Shown here one piece after another: positions 45,532-56,505 of a DNA stretch of 64,000 nt. The position numbers and the translations under genes are program-made. The stretch's first letter is position 1. Every line of letters begins with the position of its first letter. This stretch comes from Boletus sp. NGJ (Eukaryota; Basidiomycota; Agaricomycetes; Boletales; Boletaceae), in the NCBI GenBank assembly GCA_019096195.1, contig JAGTXK010000120.1, positions 1 to 64,000 on the forward strand, read 5' to 3'. The notes below the pieces were generated by a model. It worked only from the letters and a program-made list of their open reading frames with translations, did not search any database and was not told where the DNA came from.

Positions 45532-47554
45532 ATGTCGCTAGCAAATCCCGGGCAGCAGCTCGAATCATATAATGATCGTACCCCATCGGATGAGATAGTA
45601 TAACGATGTTCCTTCTTGTTTTTCAGCGTCGCACTGATCAGAATCATTAAACGCAGGACCAGCCGTTCTCCCACGAATTTTTCGACACGGACAGGGGTAC
45701 CGTTGCGGCCAGGAGGATCTGGCTCAAGATCAGTCTTGTAGCTGTCGGGCTCCTGATATTCATCATATTGGCCATCTTGTCGATCTACTGGGCTGCTCTC
45801 GGCAGGTCTTTCGGGAATATTCACAACTTATCTGGGTATGTTGTAGTAAGTACTTTTGAACTTTGGGACCTACACGTTTTGGGCGTTCGCTGAGCTGCTA
45901 TAGGATTTTGACGGGGGACAGATTGGCCAGGCGGTGACGCAAGCTTTCTCGACGCTACACGGCCACGAGCAACTATCGTGGTTGGTGCAAGACCCCGCGG
46001 ATTTTCCAAACGGACCATCGGACGTTCAGACGGCTCTTCTTGATAATCGTTGCTGGGTGGCTGTAACTGGTGCATGTCTTCGCGCTTTGAGCGTTGGAGT
46101 CGTCTGACCCATCGTTCTTAGTTAACCCGGGTGCGACTTCCAACTTACTTGCGGCAATAAACTCCACCGATGCAGCGTACAATACCTCTCAGGCAATCAG
46201 TGCGTACCTGACAAACGCAAGGAACGAAGCAGCGTAGTAAGTGTTCGCGTCTCGACGTTAAAGTGACACCTGGTGATCAACATCCTTCTTCCAGCCGCAC
46301 CATCATTTCTCCAATGGTAAGAGTCTTCTTACACGCCCTGGATATTCTGAACCGATGACGCATTAATAACTTATAGGTACATTTGATCCTCACGAACATC
46401 ACTCAAATGTTTAGTTTAGCTTTTGCAAGGCAATTAGCGTCTCATCCAAATCTTCCTGATCTGATGAGCACCGCACCGTCACTTGTGATACTGCCTGTTG
46501 ACTACGTAGTGTACGACCTCAGGCCGTTCGATGTTCCTGTGTATGTCCCCATCGCATACCACACGAGTGTTACTGATCCTGTTCAGGGCATCTGCTGTTG
46601 ATTTTGTTGGGCTTATATATCTCACGATCCTTGCGGTAAGGTATATTCTATCACACTGTGAAGCTTACTGACTGGTTTCTGTGTAGTTCATATTAACAGT
46701 GAGCCTGATTCAACAAGCTGTCACTAGGAGTAATGTTATTTCATTCCGTCAGAACCACCTTTTGGCTGCGGATGCCCTCAGTGGTTTCGGTAGGCGTTTG
46801 ACGCTGAGGTCATTAATCTTGATACGCTTGTTCTGGCCCTTCATCCTGTACTTCTTCATCTCGGTGAGTAAAGATTTACATACTTCTCTCAAACCCACAT
46901 GTTTGCAGCTTGTGTATTGTTTGTTGAGCCTGGCGTTCGGTGTTCCATTTGGACGATAGTGAGTCAGTTTTATCCTTGTCAGAGCGCGTGCTGAATCTCG
47001 CAGTCATGGTGGCGGCTTCGTTATTTATTGGATGATGTCCTGGATGGCGATGGCTGCGTTGCACGTTTCTTCTCATTTGCTGGTCGCTGCCATCTCATGA
47101 GTGAATACTAGGGGATTCGCATTAGAGTCCACGATAACCCTTATGACGATCAAGTTTGTTCCAGTCTTTCTTATCCTGTGGATCATCGGTAGGTCATTGT
47201 TATCAAGCAACCATCCAGTGACTTATAACCACAAATTTGCATAGTCAATGTTTCTGTGTCATTGTACCCCATCGAAATGCTCCCGATCGTATTTCGATAT
47301 GGGTACGCAATGCCATTCTACAACGTCTCCAATACCGTCCGTACGGTCGTCTTCAACACAAAAAACCAGAGTACGTTAAACACCCAAGAGAAAAAGAATT
47401 GTCCTGAGTACGGTCCATGTTTCCAGTTGGGCTCAACTTTGGCGTACAGTTTGCATGGATTGCAGTTTCGTGTATCACTCTGCCGATCTTCCAGTGGCTG
47501 GCTCGAAGCAGACAGGTTCAAGCTTGGCGTCAGACGCAGGCAAAGGAGGCTTAA
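45532..47554 (+). CDS. SNG1/DUF3533 family membrane protein
   Basis: About ten short exons. Exon 1 MSLANPGQQLESYNDRTPSD joins by GT-AG to DQPFSHEFFDTDRGTVAARR and the first membrane helix (SLVAVGLLIFIILAILSIYW). A large outer loop follows (GQIGQAVTQAFSTLHGHEQL, NSTDAAYNTSQAISAYLTNA). Then come ITQMFSLAFARQLASHP, VILPVDYVVYDLRPFDVPV and a bundle of helices (SLILIRLFWPFILYFFIS, LVYCLLSLAFGVPFGR, VSLYPIEMLPIVFRYGYAMP). The last exon is GLNFGVQFAWIAVSCITLPI, ending RQTQAKEA. This layout is that of yeast SNG1, linked to nitrosoguanidine resistance, and the wider DUF3533 group. Plasma membrane placement is known for the yeast protein; transport activity is inferred. Confidence 0.82.
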
Positions 47555-47864
47555 CGAAAGAAGAAAAGGAAAAGAAGATTTGTTCCCTCCAATCAGATAT
47601 TAAACGATAGCCCGATTAATCTTGCTTCAACACCCTCTGTAGCCCTCGTCATGGAATCTACTAATACTAATGTGCCATTCTGTCCGGAGCGGTTTTGCAC
47701 AATAAAATGCGTCCTTAGCGACCGGTCCTGCAATGCCAGCTATCCATTAATCGTGGTCATGATTGTGCATGCTTGAAGAACAGGGATGAATGGGGATGGC
47801 AGATGATCTATGTAGCAATGGTAGGGATTAAGTCATCTAGTATAGTAAGAAGTCCATGGCATGT
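47555..47864. other. Intergenic between convergent genes
   Basis: Between the 3' ends of the SNG1-type gene (plus) and PAM16 (minus). No open frame or repeat of note. Confidence 0.4.
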
Positions 47865-48529
47865 TTAGCTTGGTCCTGGTCCCGGAGTATTTGACTCGGT
47901 CCCCGGTTTTGTGGCCCCGACTGGTACATCCTCTTGAGCGACACGCGTTTCTGCCTCTATTCGTTCACGCGCACGAACCACCTTTGATTGTAGGTAATGT
48001 GAATGTACGGGTGGTGGTGGTGGTCTACTAGCTTGTGAACCGGATGCTGGTGGCGCAGGTCGAGGGGTGTTTACTTTGAACAAATGTTCGTAGTTCTAAG
48101 GAAGCACACGGTTAGCTACTCCATCACGTTTGCGAATGACAGGACATCCACTCGCCTTCATTATATTCTCCATAGCCTCCCCACGTTTCACGTTCAGAAT
48201 GAGATGTGCCTCATCCAATGTCATACGATGTTCGCGCGTCAACTTGTCAGTTGCCGAACCAGAAGTAGCATTGCGCACGCCGCCGACATCAGCGCTTAAC
48301 GCTTCTGGACGGTGTTTGGCATCTGAGAGAGAAGGCACAACATTTGTGAGTGATATCGTTGATTTAAACCGAAGACGTGCATCGCACTTTGAACAGCTTG
48401 TTTTCCAGCTGCGGCGAGAGCCTTGCCAAGTATTTGTGCGCCAGTAAAGAGAATTTGCCCGATGAGCCTTGGCACGGACTACATAAAGAGTGTTAGTGAC
48501 ACCTCTGTCTCACTAGAGGTACATACCAT
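47865..48529 (-). CDS. PAM16: Mitochondrial import motor subunit PAM16 (TIM16)
   Basis: Four exons. The start codon directly precedes an intron: M|SVPRLIGQILFTGAQILGKA, a typical TIM16 N-terminus. The degenerate J domain reads REHRMTLDEAHLILNVKRG, EAMENIMK and then NYEHLFKVN after a GT-AG intron; the HPD motif of true J proteins is absent as the family requires. The tail is Pro-rich and ends GATKPGTESNTPGPG. It controls PAM18 stimulation of mtHsp70 at the inner membrane. An in-frame ATG at 48580 upstream would add about 17 residues with no family match. The start lies 130 bases from that of RPA43 on the other strand. Confidence 0.87.
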
Positions 48530-48659
48530 GGAGTCACGGTCGAATGGGTCTGCTCTATTCCTGCAAAACGGAAGGGCCATAATTTAGGTACGAGTCACGT
48601 GACCACAAAAGTTGCCCAACTGCTCCAATTGCTCGTCCACCAAAAGTACCGTTGGTGCC

Positions 48660-50243
48660 ATGACTGGCGTACTTTCGGATTCTCGGTCCAAAAAGCGGAA
48701 ACATCGCCCTACAGGAGTTTTTGACACAACTCCAAGTGCATCACAGAAGAAGAAAGAAAAACGACTCAAGGCAACAGCTCAATCGGTCGCACCCCCCTCG
48801 CAAGATGCTTTGTCGTCGCAAAAGCGGAAGCCAAAATCTCCCAAAGACAAGAGGAAACCACGCGCGTTGGACCTCCAAAGCGAGTTCCGCATAATCAACG
48901 CCAGCCTCGTCCTTTCCGTCCCCCCTGTCTTTGCCTCCGATCTGCGCGCCGGGGTGGAAGAGATGCTAGATAGTATGGTTATGCGGTGAGCGTTGGAATC
49001 TGTGACTGCGCGCCTCCTTTGTTGATGAGCAGGCGCTAATCGGTAATTACATTCTTTAACGGCTAGATATATACCATCCCTGCAAGGTGTACTCTTGGCG
49101 CATTCGAACATACGGTTCCTGAGCCAGACTGCAAGCATACATGGTGATTGCCCTTTTGCTGTGTGTAACGTGAGCTTCGATGCGACTGTCTGGGGACCCC
49201 GAGTCTCCATGAAACTAGGTATGCATTCTTCTTCATCCCGCTCACTACTCGTACTTATACTGTAATGCATGAACACCATCGTTATACTCCGTGCAGTGGG
49301 TAGAATAAGCTTGTGTTCTCCTGATCATATTTCCCTTCTTGTGCACCGCACCTTCAATGTCTCCATTCCCCCGACACCATATTCCACAGGACCTGTGGTT
49401 GTTCGAGTACGGGCTGGCAGAGAATGACCCAGAGTTTGGAGAAGGAAGAGGCTGGGGTACAAACGACGAATCCAAAGGCGCAGCCGATGGAGAAGGTGAC
49501 GCAGAGATGAACGACCCCACCGGGCTGAAGGCTTCTGGAGAGACGCGAGAAGCGGAAAGCAGTGGTCGCTGGGTGCACCATTTGACAGGATCAACACTTG
49601 GTGATCCAGATGGTTACGTTGAATTCACAGTGATCGGGTATGTTCTTCCTCCCTTGTATCTATCCTGACAATACAGATTCTTCTACTCTATGGGACCTTA
49701 TTGAACACACAGTTCGACAGACTGACGGTAGCAAACGAGATGTTGTCACTACAAGGGTCTATTCAACGGGACCCATTCTCCCCCGAACATGTCCCGCACC
49801 CAAATAAGGCCTTTTCTTCTGCTTTTCACCAGGATGAGACAGGGGAAGTTGAGGTTCATGTTGAAAGTAGCGAAGGGGAGGAAGATGAGGGGGGTGAAGA
49901 TGAGAGTGAAGAAGATGGGTTTAAGCAACTTGCGAGGCTCACGGATGTGGCCCAGGCGACCCAGAAAGCGAAGCGCGCCAAAGAAGAGGCAGAACGACTT
50001 GAAAAAGTAAAGAAACGAAAGCAGGGAGAAAGCCGTGGTGTTGGTGGAGAAGGGTCCTCGACATGGCAAGAGAGCAACAAGGAAGCGAATAAAGGAGGAC
50101 ACATCATGATATCCCGACTGCTTCCTGCGCGGGCCATCCCATTGGGGTTTCGTTGTGCACACCGTTGGTCATGTGGGGATGTAGCATGTGCTGTAGTCTT
50201 TGGTGTGGAGAAAGGAGTGAGTCCCGAGTTTCACAGCTTGTAG
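48660..50243 (+). CDS. RPA43: RNA polymerase I subunit RPA43
   Basis: Four or five exons. A basic Lys/Ser-rich N-terminus is followed by LDLQSEFRIINASLVLSVPP, LRAGVEEMLDSMVMRYIPSL and QGVLLAHSNIRF, the RPA43/Rpb7-like tip domain. The OB-fold part follows: VGRISLCSPDHISLLVHRTF, NVSIPRHHIP, then VEFTVIGLTVANEMLSLQGS. The join to LTVANEM needs the acceptor ending CGACAG. The C-terminus is acidic (SSEGEEDEGGEDESEEDG) then basic. The stop at 50243 is uncertain; the last 40 residues do not look conserved, and a small 3' intron could move it upstream to about 50110. RPA43 recruits Rrn3 at rDNA promoters in the nucleolus. Confidence 0.87.
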
Positions 50244-51220
50244 TATACGTGGAACACGCTCGCACGACAACAGTGCCCACGGCCTTCGTGATGTACCGTT
50301 CTAGTATCAGTGTTACTGCCACTGCTCAGGCCTCAGGACTCGTCAGGCCTTCGGGACTACCTACCGCAGTGATAGCCCAATTGTGCAGGCATTACACGAG
50401 AACCTCGGAACACCTCGTTGCACCCCCTCATGCACCTTGAATACTTCAATTTGCGCCAGCGGACCCGATGTTCACCTTGGCAGCTTTAAATTGGCGGCAT
50501 CAAACGCCTATCATGCACATGGACCACTGCGTAAACCAGCCCATTCCTCGCCAAGTCACTCATGCAAATGGGCTCTATTTTGCAAGCATTCCAAGCTTGG
50601 ACTTTTACCCCGGTGTGATCCACAACAGAGTTTTTATTGTCCATGTGAGTGAACTCGCCACCGGGCCGCAGCAATTCTATGTCTGTGCTCACAGTTGGAG
50701 CCGCTGGCCGTGACTAAACTTAACATCTAGATACATCAACCCACCAAGGATACATCGCCCTATACGCGCTGAGATACCACATTTGTGGTGTTTTGCGGCT
50801 AGAACTGTATACTCGCTTGGCCGCTTGTCGCATTTTACTGCTTGCTCTACGCGTTGGTGGAATACCGATAAAAGGTGAGGCTTCCGCGTCCGTGTCGGGT
50901 GGTCCCCTTTGTCAGTTTATTTGCAGCAAAGTGCCTCCGAGTCTTCACCCCGATTGGCTATCTCTTATCGTTTTCTCACTGTAAACGCGAATTTTTTCAG
51001 ATGCATGATACCCCAGCTTTTGATTTTTCCATGAAGATCAGAAAATCAATCTGAAGCGAAGATGGAGGCACGCGGTGTACATCACGAACATGTTTTATCG
51101 GTCACAGGTGCACAAGGGACAAGAACAGAACGGGTTGATGCGCAGGAAACCATCTGATTCCTCAGGCTGAACATACCTAACAAAGTCATTTCATGAGAAC
51201 ACCAGGAGGTGTGCCGAGCG
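50244..51220. other. Gene-free stretch upstream of the eqolisin gene
   Basis: About 980 bases with no supported gene. An 81-codon open frame at 50468-50713 has an ATG but no recognisable domain, signal or intron, and I do not call it. The right part should contain the regulatory region of the secreted peptidase. Confidence 0.35.
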
Positions 51221-51226
51221 TATAAA
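51221..51226 (+). promoter_or_regulatory. TATA box of the eqolisin gene
   Basis: TATAAA in the context GCGTATAAAGG, 72 bases before the start codon at 51298, a normal distance for a strong inducible fungal promoter. Confidence 0.55.
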
Positions 51227-51297
51227 GGTTGCAGGATGCTCTCTATCTATCTCAGGTTCTCGTTGTATCGACGATCCACAGTTCCGTCATCCACACC

Positions 51298-52189
51298 ATG
51301 GTCTCCAAGTTCGTCCTTTTGAGCAACCTTTTGTTGCTCGCCTCTGCAGCTCTGGCTGTTCCTTCCTCTCGGCTGGGGGCTCGCCTTGCTCGCCGTCGCG
51401 AGAATCGCCAGTCACAACCCGTCAACCGTATTGCGTCGCCTGCTGGCGCTGCCTCTAACGTACAGTACAGCAGCAATTGGGCTGGTGCCGTCTGGGCTGA
51501 GGGTTACGTGCGTATCATCCCCATGGTCCACGATCATGTTGGATCTTAATTTTTTGGGGGGCCGACAGGGAACTTTCACCACTGTCACTGGTACCTTCAC
51601 CGTCCCCACCCCTTCTGGCAATAGCGGTGCTGCCTCCGCTTGGGTTGGTATCGACGGTGACACCTGCCAGAACGCTATCCTCCAGACTGGTGTCGACTTC
51701 ACGGTCACTAATGGAGAGGTCTCGTACGATGGTGAGAGACGTTGGAATTCCAGTCCGAATGGGTTTTCATCATATGTGCATTGAACAGCTTGGTACGAGT
51801 GGTACCCTGATTACGCCTACGATTTCTATGGCATCAACATCAATGCTGGTGACGTTATCACGACCACCGTCACTGCTTCCTCTACGACTTCTGGTACAGC
51901 GGTCATCGAGAATCAGACCACTGGCCAGACTGTCACACAGGAACTCACCTCTTCTTATGCTCTTTGCGAGGAGAATGCTGAGTGGATCGTCGAAGACTTT
52001 GAGGAGAACGGTAGCCTCGTTCCCTTCGCTGACTTTGGCACCGTGACCTTCACTAGTGCTACTGGCTCTGGCACCAGTGGCACCACCTACACCCCGTCTG
52101 GTGCTACCCTCCTCGACATTGAGCAGAACGGCCAAGTTCTCACGTCCGTGTCCACAAACGGAGAAACTGCCACCATCCAGTACGTCTAA
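51298..52189 (+). CDS. Secreted glutamic peptidase, eqolisin (peptidase family G1)
   Basis: Three exons, about 255 residues. The signal peptide is MVSKFVLLSNLLLLASAALA, followed by an Arg-rich propeptide (RLGARLARRRENRQSQP) and a mature start near YSSNWAGAVWAEGY. Both catalytic residues of the G1 family are present: the Gln in GDTCQNAILQTGVDF and the Glu in ENAEWIVEDFEE. AWYEWYPDYAYDF and ENQTTGQTVTQELTSSYALC also match scytalidoglutamic peptidase. Introns: one after WAEGY and one inside YD|AWYEW, both GT-AG. An extracellular acid protease used in nutrient acquisition. A decayed inverted relative lies at 57191-57985, and even the two introns are recognisable in it. Confidence 0.93.
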
Positions 52190-52328
52190 ACAGGTGACGA
52201 TGGGCCGGTGGTCGCTTTTGTGGGGAAAACCAGCAACAGTAGCAGCAAGTTGTGGTTATTTTGTTATTTGTAGATATCCTAGGATTGTATATTGACTGAA
52301 TGACATATGTATCACCTGCGACGCAAGC

Positions 52329-53014
52329 TTGCGATTCAAGTCAGCTGCTGGATTCCGTGTCTCGACCTTCGGATCTGTTCATAACATCAAATATCTTGGA
52401 CACATTCCCGCATCTCATGGCATCTGTGGCAACAGATACTGCCCAACGTCGACACAGACAGTTCAAACCGGCCCAAAGCTCCTTGGGAGAAATCCGTTTG
52501 CTCGTAAATTATCGGCTGGGAAGGCAAAGAATCCCTTCGCACGGAAACCCGAGCACACGAAACCAATCCAAAAGAGCGAGGGTTTTTTCTGCAAAGTCGA
52601 GGCCGTCGAGGCCGATCAAAGCAAACAACGCAAGTTCCTTTCTTGTGATAGTCCCAACATTCAAGTCTCACCCCGTTGCATTCAGGTGCCACAAACAGGA
52701 AAGGGAAAGACAAAGAGAAGGACGTATCTCGACAGACAACCCTCTTCGGGCTCCCTTCAAAACCACTAGCTGAAAAGAAGGGGAAACCGCTGCAGAAAGG
52801 GGAGGAACCAAAAACCGGGACGGGTGGTATTGAGGCATCGACGTCGGTTCCTCATATTTCAGATGTTGACATGTCAGAGGTGCCCCCTCCATCAGCAGCC
52901 GCCACCCTGGTAGAAACCCAGGACGTTGAAAGGGTTGCTACTGATGATACTCAATCCATTGAGGGGGAAATTCCAATAGAATGGGAGGCATCGCCACCAC
53001 CGTCCCCTCAGTGA
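52329..53014 (+). pseudogene. 5'-truncated copy of a gene tail with NPFARK repeats and a TTLFGL motif
   Basis: Coding character is clear: GRNPFARKLSAGKAKNPFAR, KSEGFFCKVEAVEAD, then VSRQTTLFGLPSKPLAEKKG and an acidic C-terminus ending IPIEWEASPPPSPQ. The two parts join in phase only over a 56-base GC-AG intron at 52630-52685. There is no in-frame ATG upstream, so I read it as the 3' part of a larger gene, left by a duplication. The last 165 bases plus about 100 bases of 3' flank are repeated inverted at 63728-64000. The tail resembles the disordered ends of chromosome-maintenance proteins such as Ctf4/Mcl1 with a PCNA- or partner-binding-like motif, but that is a guess. Confidence 0.5.
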
Positions 53015-53115
53015 ACCGGATGGGATACCAGGAAGGTCTCCCTGAGGCTCCATCTCCGTGACACGAGATCTTTCGTTGAAATTTACGTTGCGTAACTTGG
53101 ACCTCTGTCTCCCCT
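52848..53115 (+). repeat. Segmental repeat, copy 1 (inverted copy at 63728-64000)
   Basis: From GTCGGTTCCTCATATTTCAG to ACCTCTGTCTCCCCT this segment is matched in reverse complement by the last 273 bases of the window. In the parts compared by eye I count about five mismatches in 140 bases, roughly 96-97 percent identity. It covers the end of the gene tail and its 3' flank. Copy 2 runs off the window, so the full length is unknown. Confidence 0.85.
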
Positions 53116-53308
53116 AGCGACATCGATAGACGGAGGGCTGCCAAACTGACGAGTTGCTTTGTCTGTACGCACTTAGGTCTTGTGTTAAATGCTTCGCGTA
53201 TCGTTCTGGCTGAACAACTTCGGAATGGGAAATACAACTCAGAGTGCAATTCTGGAAATGTAATAGGTACACGATTGTGTAGTAGCGGCGGGATGAAAAT
53301 GAAAGCCT

Positions 53309-54958
53309 TCACTCGTCGTCTTCGTCACTGTCTTGTTCTTGAAGGAACTAAAATTGTCAGTATGACTTTGAAGGTAGAGAAAAGGGTGGAAACAATATCA
53401 TGCCTTGACGAGTGCCTCAGTGCTCTTGAGGAAGTGTTGCCTCCCTTGAGGCTTGGATCCCTTCTGGTACCAATAAATGATGGCCTGGTCCGATATGCAG
53501 TCCTTGTTGTACAAGACCTGTGCACGAAATGATGAGAGTCAACGCCGTGCACGCAGCAGAAGATATATGCCTTGAGGATCTGAGGGAATGCCTTCATGAT
53601 GCGTGTATCCTCGTAGCAGTGAACCTGAACTTGGTTGATCAAGGCAACCTCGACCTTGGGTCCTTGGCAGAATACCTCGAGAATGGTGGAGAATTTCTAT
53701 TCAGCGTAAGATAGTCAGCTGGGTGAGTTTCGAGGTATGGACACGGTGCGTACCCCTACTTCACGCAGAGCATGGCCCTCTATCTGGTCTGGCCGAGCAC
53801 TCCAATCTACGGAAGCCATGAGACCCTGCCAGATACATTGGATTAGCTCCGTGTCAGGGAGCGATTGTTCCTCTATTTTTCTCTGTATCGCTGAAATGAT
53901 CTGACCCGCGCATCCCTATCAGCTGTCCCGAGCAAACCAACTAACCAAATGTACACGCGTACCACCTCCGCGGACTCTCCGTGTCCAGAAAGACCCTTGA
54001 GTTCAGCTATGATTCCTTCTTTCGCGAGGGTGTATTGCTTCTTGGTGTACCATTCCGCTACCTGGGGGAGACCTTCCTTTCTGAAGAAGTCGTCAAGAAT
54101 TTTGGCATCCCGACGGTTGAGGGGAAAGAAGAGAAGGAGATCCTTGATGTTTCCACGCTTGAGAGCAGCAGCAAGATGATCCATGGATTGATCGGCCAGG
54201 TAGGCGCGGAATATGATGGCAAGGACGGCGATAGATGCGTCTGTATGGTGGTCACGTGGCTAATTCGATGGGACGAGGAAGGACGAGCTACTGACCGTTT
54301 TTAACAAGCTGATCCTTGGTCAGACTCTGTAGGCAAGTAGTTCCAGCGATGCCTTGGGAGAGAAGGAGGCCAATGGTGATAGCGAGCTTGTTGCGCTGGT
54401 CGGGGGACCAGCGATTGATATATTGAAGGAGGCTAGGGAGGGTTTGCTCCTCAAGAGGCTTCTGAAGATATTTATATCTAACAACAATGAGGGGTGAGCA
54501 CCATCAGACATGCGGTACAGGTGTACCTTCTGACGAGTTTGTTGAGGACTTCGACGTATTTCTTCAGGTCCTCGACTGATGCAGGGTCCTTTGCATTGAA
54601 GATAGTGAAGGGGGATGTGGGTGCTCCGTCATCGATGTACGAACCGCCAGGCTGGATAAGGCCGCCGACGAGGATGATTTCGAAGAGGGCGTCTGCATAT
54701 TTCAAGAACTCGAGTGTAGATCCAGCCTGTACGAGCTTTGCAGCAAAGGAGTCAAATTCGTTCTCTGGGACAGTTTCGAGATGTTTATAGAGTTGGTCTC
54801 TGAAGACTGGAGGCGGAGATGAGTGTGGATACATGTGTGTACAAGGCGGAACGCTTGCCCGATGGTTCGTGCTTTGCTTGGGCTTTGACTGCACCTTTCC
54901 TTGCTTTTATCTTTACCCCCTGTAACGAAGGCTTTGGAGTGGCGGATTGGTGAGACAT
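53309..54958 (-). CDS. eIF5-mimic protein (BZW/5MP, W2 domain)
   Basis: About eight exons. The start MSHQSATPKPSLQGVKIKAR with KGAVKAQAKHEPS is the fungal and animal BZW N-terminus. Then come VFRDQLYKHLETVPENEFDS, KLVQAGSTLEFLKYADALFE, ILVGGLIQPGGSY, MDHLAAALKRGNIKDLLLFF, PLNRRDAKILDDFFRKEGLP and the W2 domain (ALINQVQVHCYEDTRIMKAF, IIYWYQKGSKPQGRQHFLKS), ending ALVKFLQEQDSDEDDE. Two introns need GC donors to keep frame and family sequence: 54807-54858, between EPS and VFRDQ, and 53348-53403, just before FLQEQDSD. 5MP proteins compete with eIF5 for eIF2/eIF3 and raise start-codon stringency. It shares a 129-base divergent promoter with the PP2C gene. Confidence 0.92.
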
Positions 54959-55087
54959 CCACAATTTTCGAGGGTATCGAAAAAGGCGGACAATCAGACG
55001 AAGGGAGGAGGCAGAAGGTGGACCACTCGGAGATATCCGCGACCCATCGAAATCTACAGCTTACAGTATGTTGCGTTGCACGTGACA

Positions 55088-56505
55088 ATGATCTCGACAT
55101 TCTCTTCTTCCCCATCTTCCATGGCGACACCTCGCTTTTCAGATTCTCCAAACGCTCGTTCAAAGTCGATCACCACCGCAGATGGTCTCGACACCTTCGG
55201 GGTATGCTTCCTCAGATCCCCCAACACGCGAGTTAATCACATCCTGTATCTCGTAGATCCTCAACCAACACTCTGTCGGAAACACAGCGTTCCAAGTTGG
55301 CGTGTCCGAAGACAAGGGCACGCGCAGGTACATGGAAGACGCGCACTCTTTCGTCGTCGATTTCGCCGGCGTCAGAGGACAAGGATTCTTCGCAGTGTTT
55401 GACGGTCATGCGGGAAAACACGCCGCCGAGTGGTGCGGCCAACATTTTCACGAAGTTAGTGCCACAATTGTCCCATAAACACAGCCTAACCACATCACAC
55501 TTCTTCACCACAGTACCTTCTTGACTCCTTACGCACCTCCTCGTCACCTACGGTCCCTGACATTCTTAACGAGACTTTCCATAACGTCGATAGACGTATA
55601 TCTCGGCTCTGTGAGGAATCAGATGGAAAGATCCACTCGGGCTGCACAGCTGTGACTGCATTTTTGCGTATCGAAGATGCGAACAGTCGACAATCATTTC
55701 TCACGTCTCCGATCCAACCCCCCGCCGCAATCCCTAGCCCAGAGCATACCAAAAGTTCTAGAAGCGGCTCCGAATCTCCTGTCAGCGACTCTGGGGAAGA
55801 AGCATCTGGATCTGACAAGACCAACAAGAAACACAAGAAAGCTAAGAGTGCATCACCCACCAGTCGCTTTGCTCGTGCTTTGAAAAACCTCGGCGGAGGT
55901 GGCAGCTCGCCCCCACCCTCGCCTGGTACCCCAACCCCTTCCTTCAGTCCTGCAAATCACGTAAACACTTTGGCTGTGATATCGCCTCCCCCATCGCTGC
56001 GTCGTGTGCTTTACAGTGCTAATGCAGGCGATGCGCGAGGAGTTCTTTGTCGGGCGGGGAAGGCCGTGCGCTTGACATACGATCACAAAGGTTCTGACAA
56101 ACAAGAGGCGAAGCGCATCACGGATGCAGGCGGTTTTGTCATGAGCGGACGCGTCAATGGTGTGTTGGCCGTCACGAGATCTTTGGGCGATTCCTCCATG
56201 AAGGAATTTGTCGTCGGATCTCCTTACACTACTGAGACGCAGCTGTGCGACGACGACGAATTCTTGATTCTGGCATGTGACGGGGTACGTACTCTTCCCT
56301 TGACGCGCGCATGCCTATCTGATGCCCTTTAAAGTTATGGGATATCACGGGCGATCAGGGGGCCATTGACTTGATACGGAACATTGAGGATGCACAAGAA
56401 GCGAGTCAGACACTCGTTCGGCACGCATTATCGCGACAAACTAACGATAACGTGACTGTTGTCGTTGTCCGCTTCAAGCATATAACCCCATGGGCCAGTG
56501 GGTAG
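55088..56505 (+). CDS. PP2C-type protein phosphatase (PTC1-like) with long insert
   Basis: Four exons, about 400 residues. The PP2C motifs appear in order: GVSEDKGTRRYMEDAHSFVV, GFFAVFDGHAGKHAAEW (metal Asp), HSGCTAVTAFL, LYSANAGDARGVLCR, LTYDHKGSDKQEAKRI, GRVNGVLAVTRSLGDSSMKE, FLILACDGLWDITGD and TNDNVTVVVVRF. Metal-binding aspartates are all visible. Between TAVTAFL and LYSANAGD there is an insert of about 115 residues, rich in Ser/Pro/Gly (SGSESPVSDSGEEASGS, then basic KHKKAKS), which yeast Ptc1 lacks. The start at 55088 gives MISTFSSSPSSMATPRFSDS; a second in-frame ATG 12 codons later is possible. Likely a stress-MAPK phosphatase; cytosolic or nuclear. Confidence 0.9.

Noticed and set aside
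50468-50713. 81-codon open frame with ATG
   Set aside because: No domain, signal peptide or intron; length is within chance expectation for this base composition.
53182-53532. 116-codon plus-strand open frame
   Set aside because: Antisense to the last exons of the eIF5-mimic gene.
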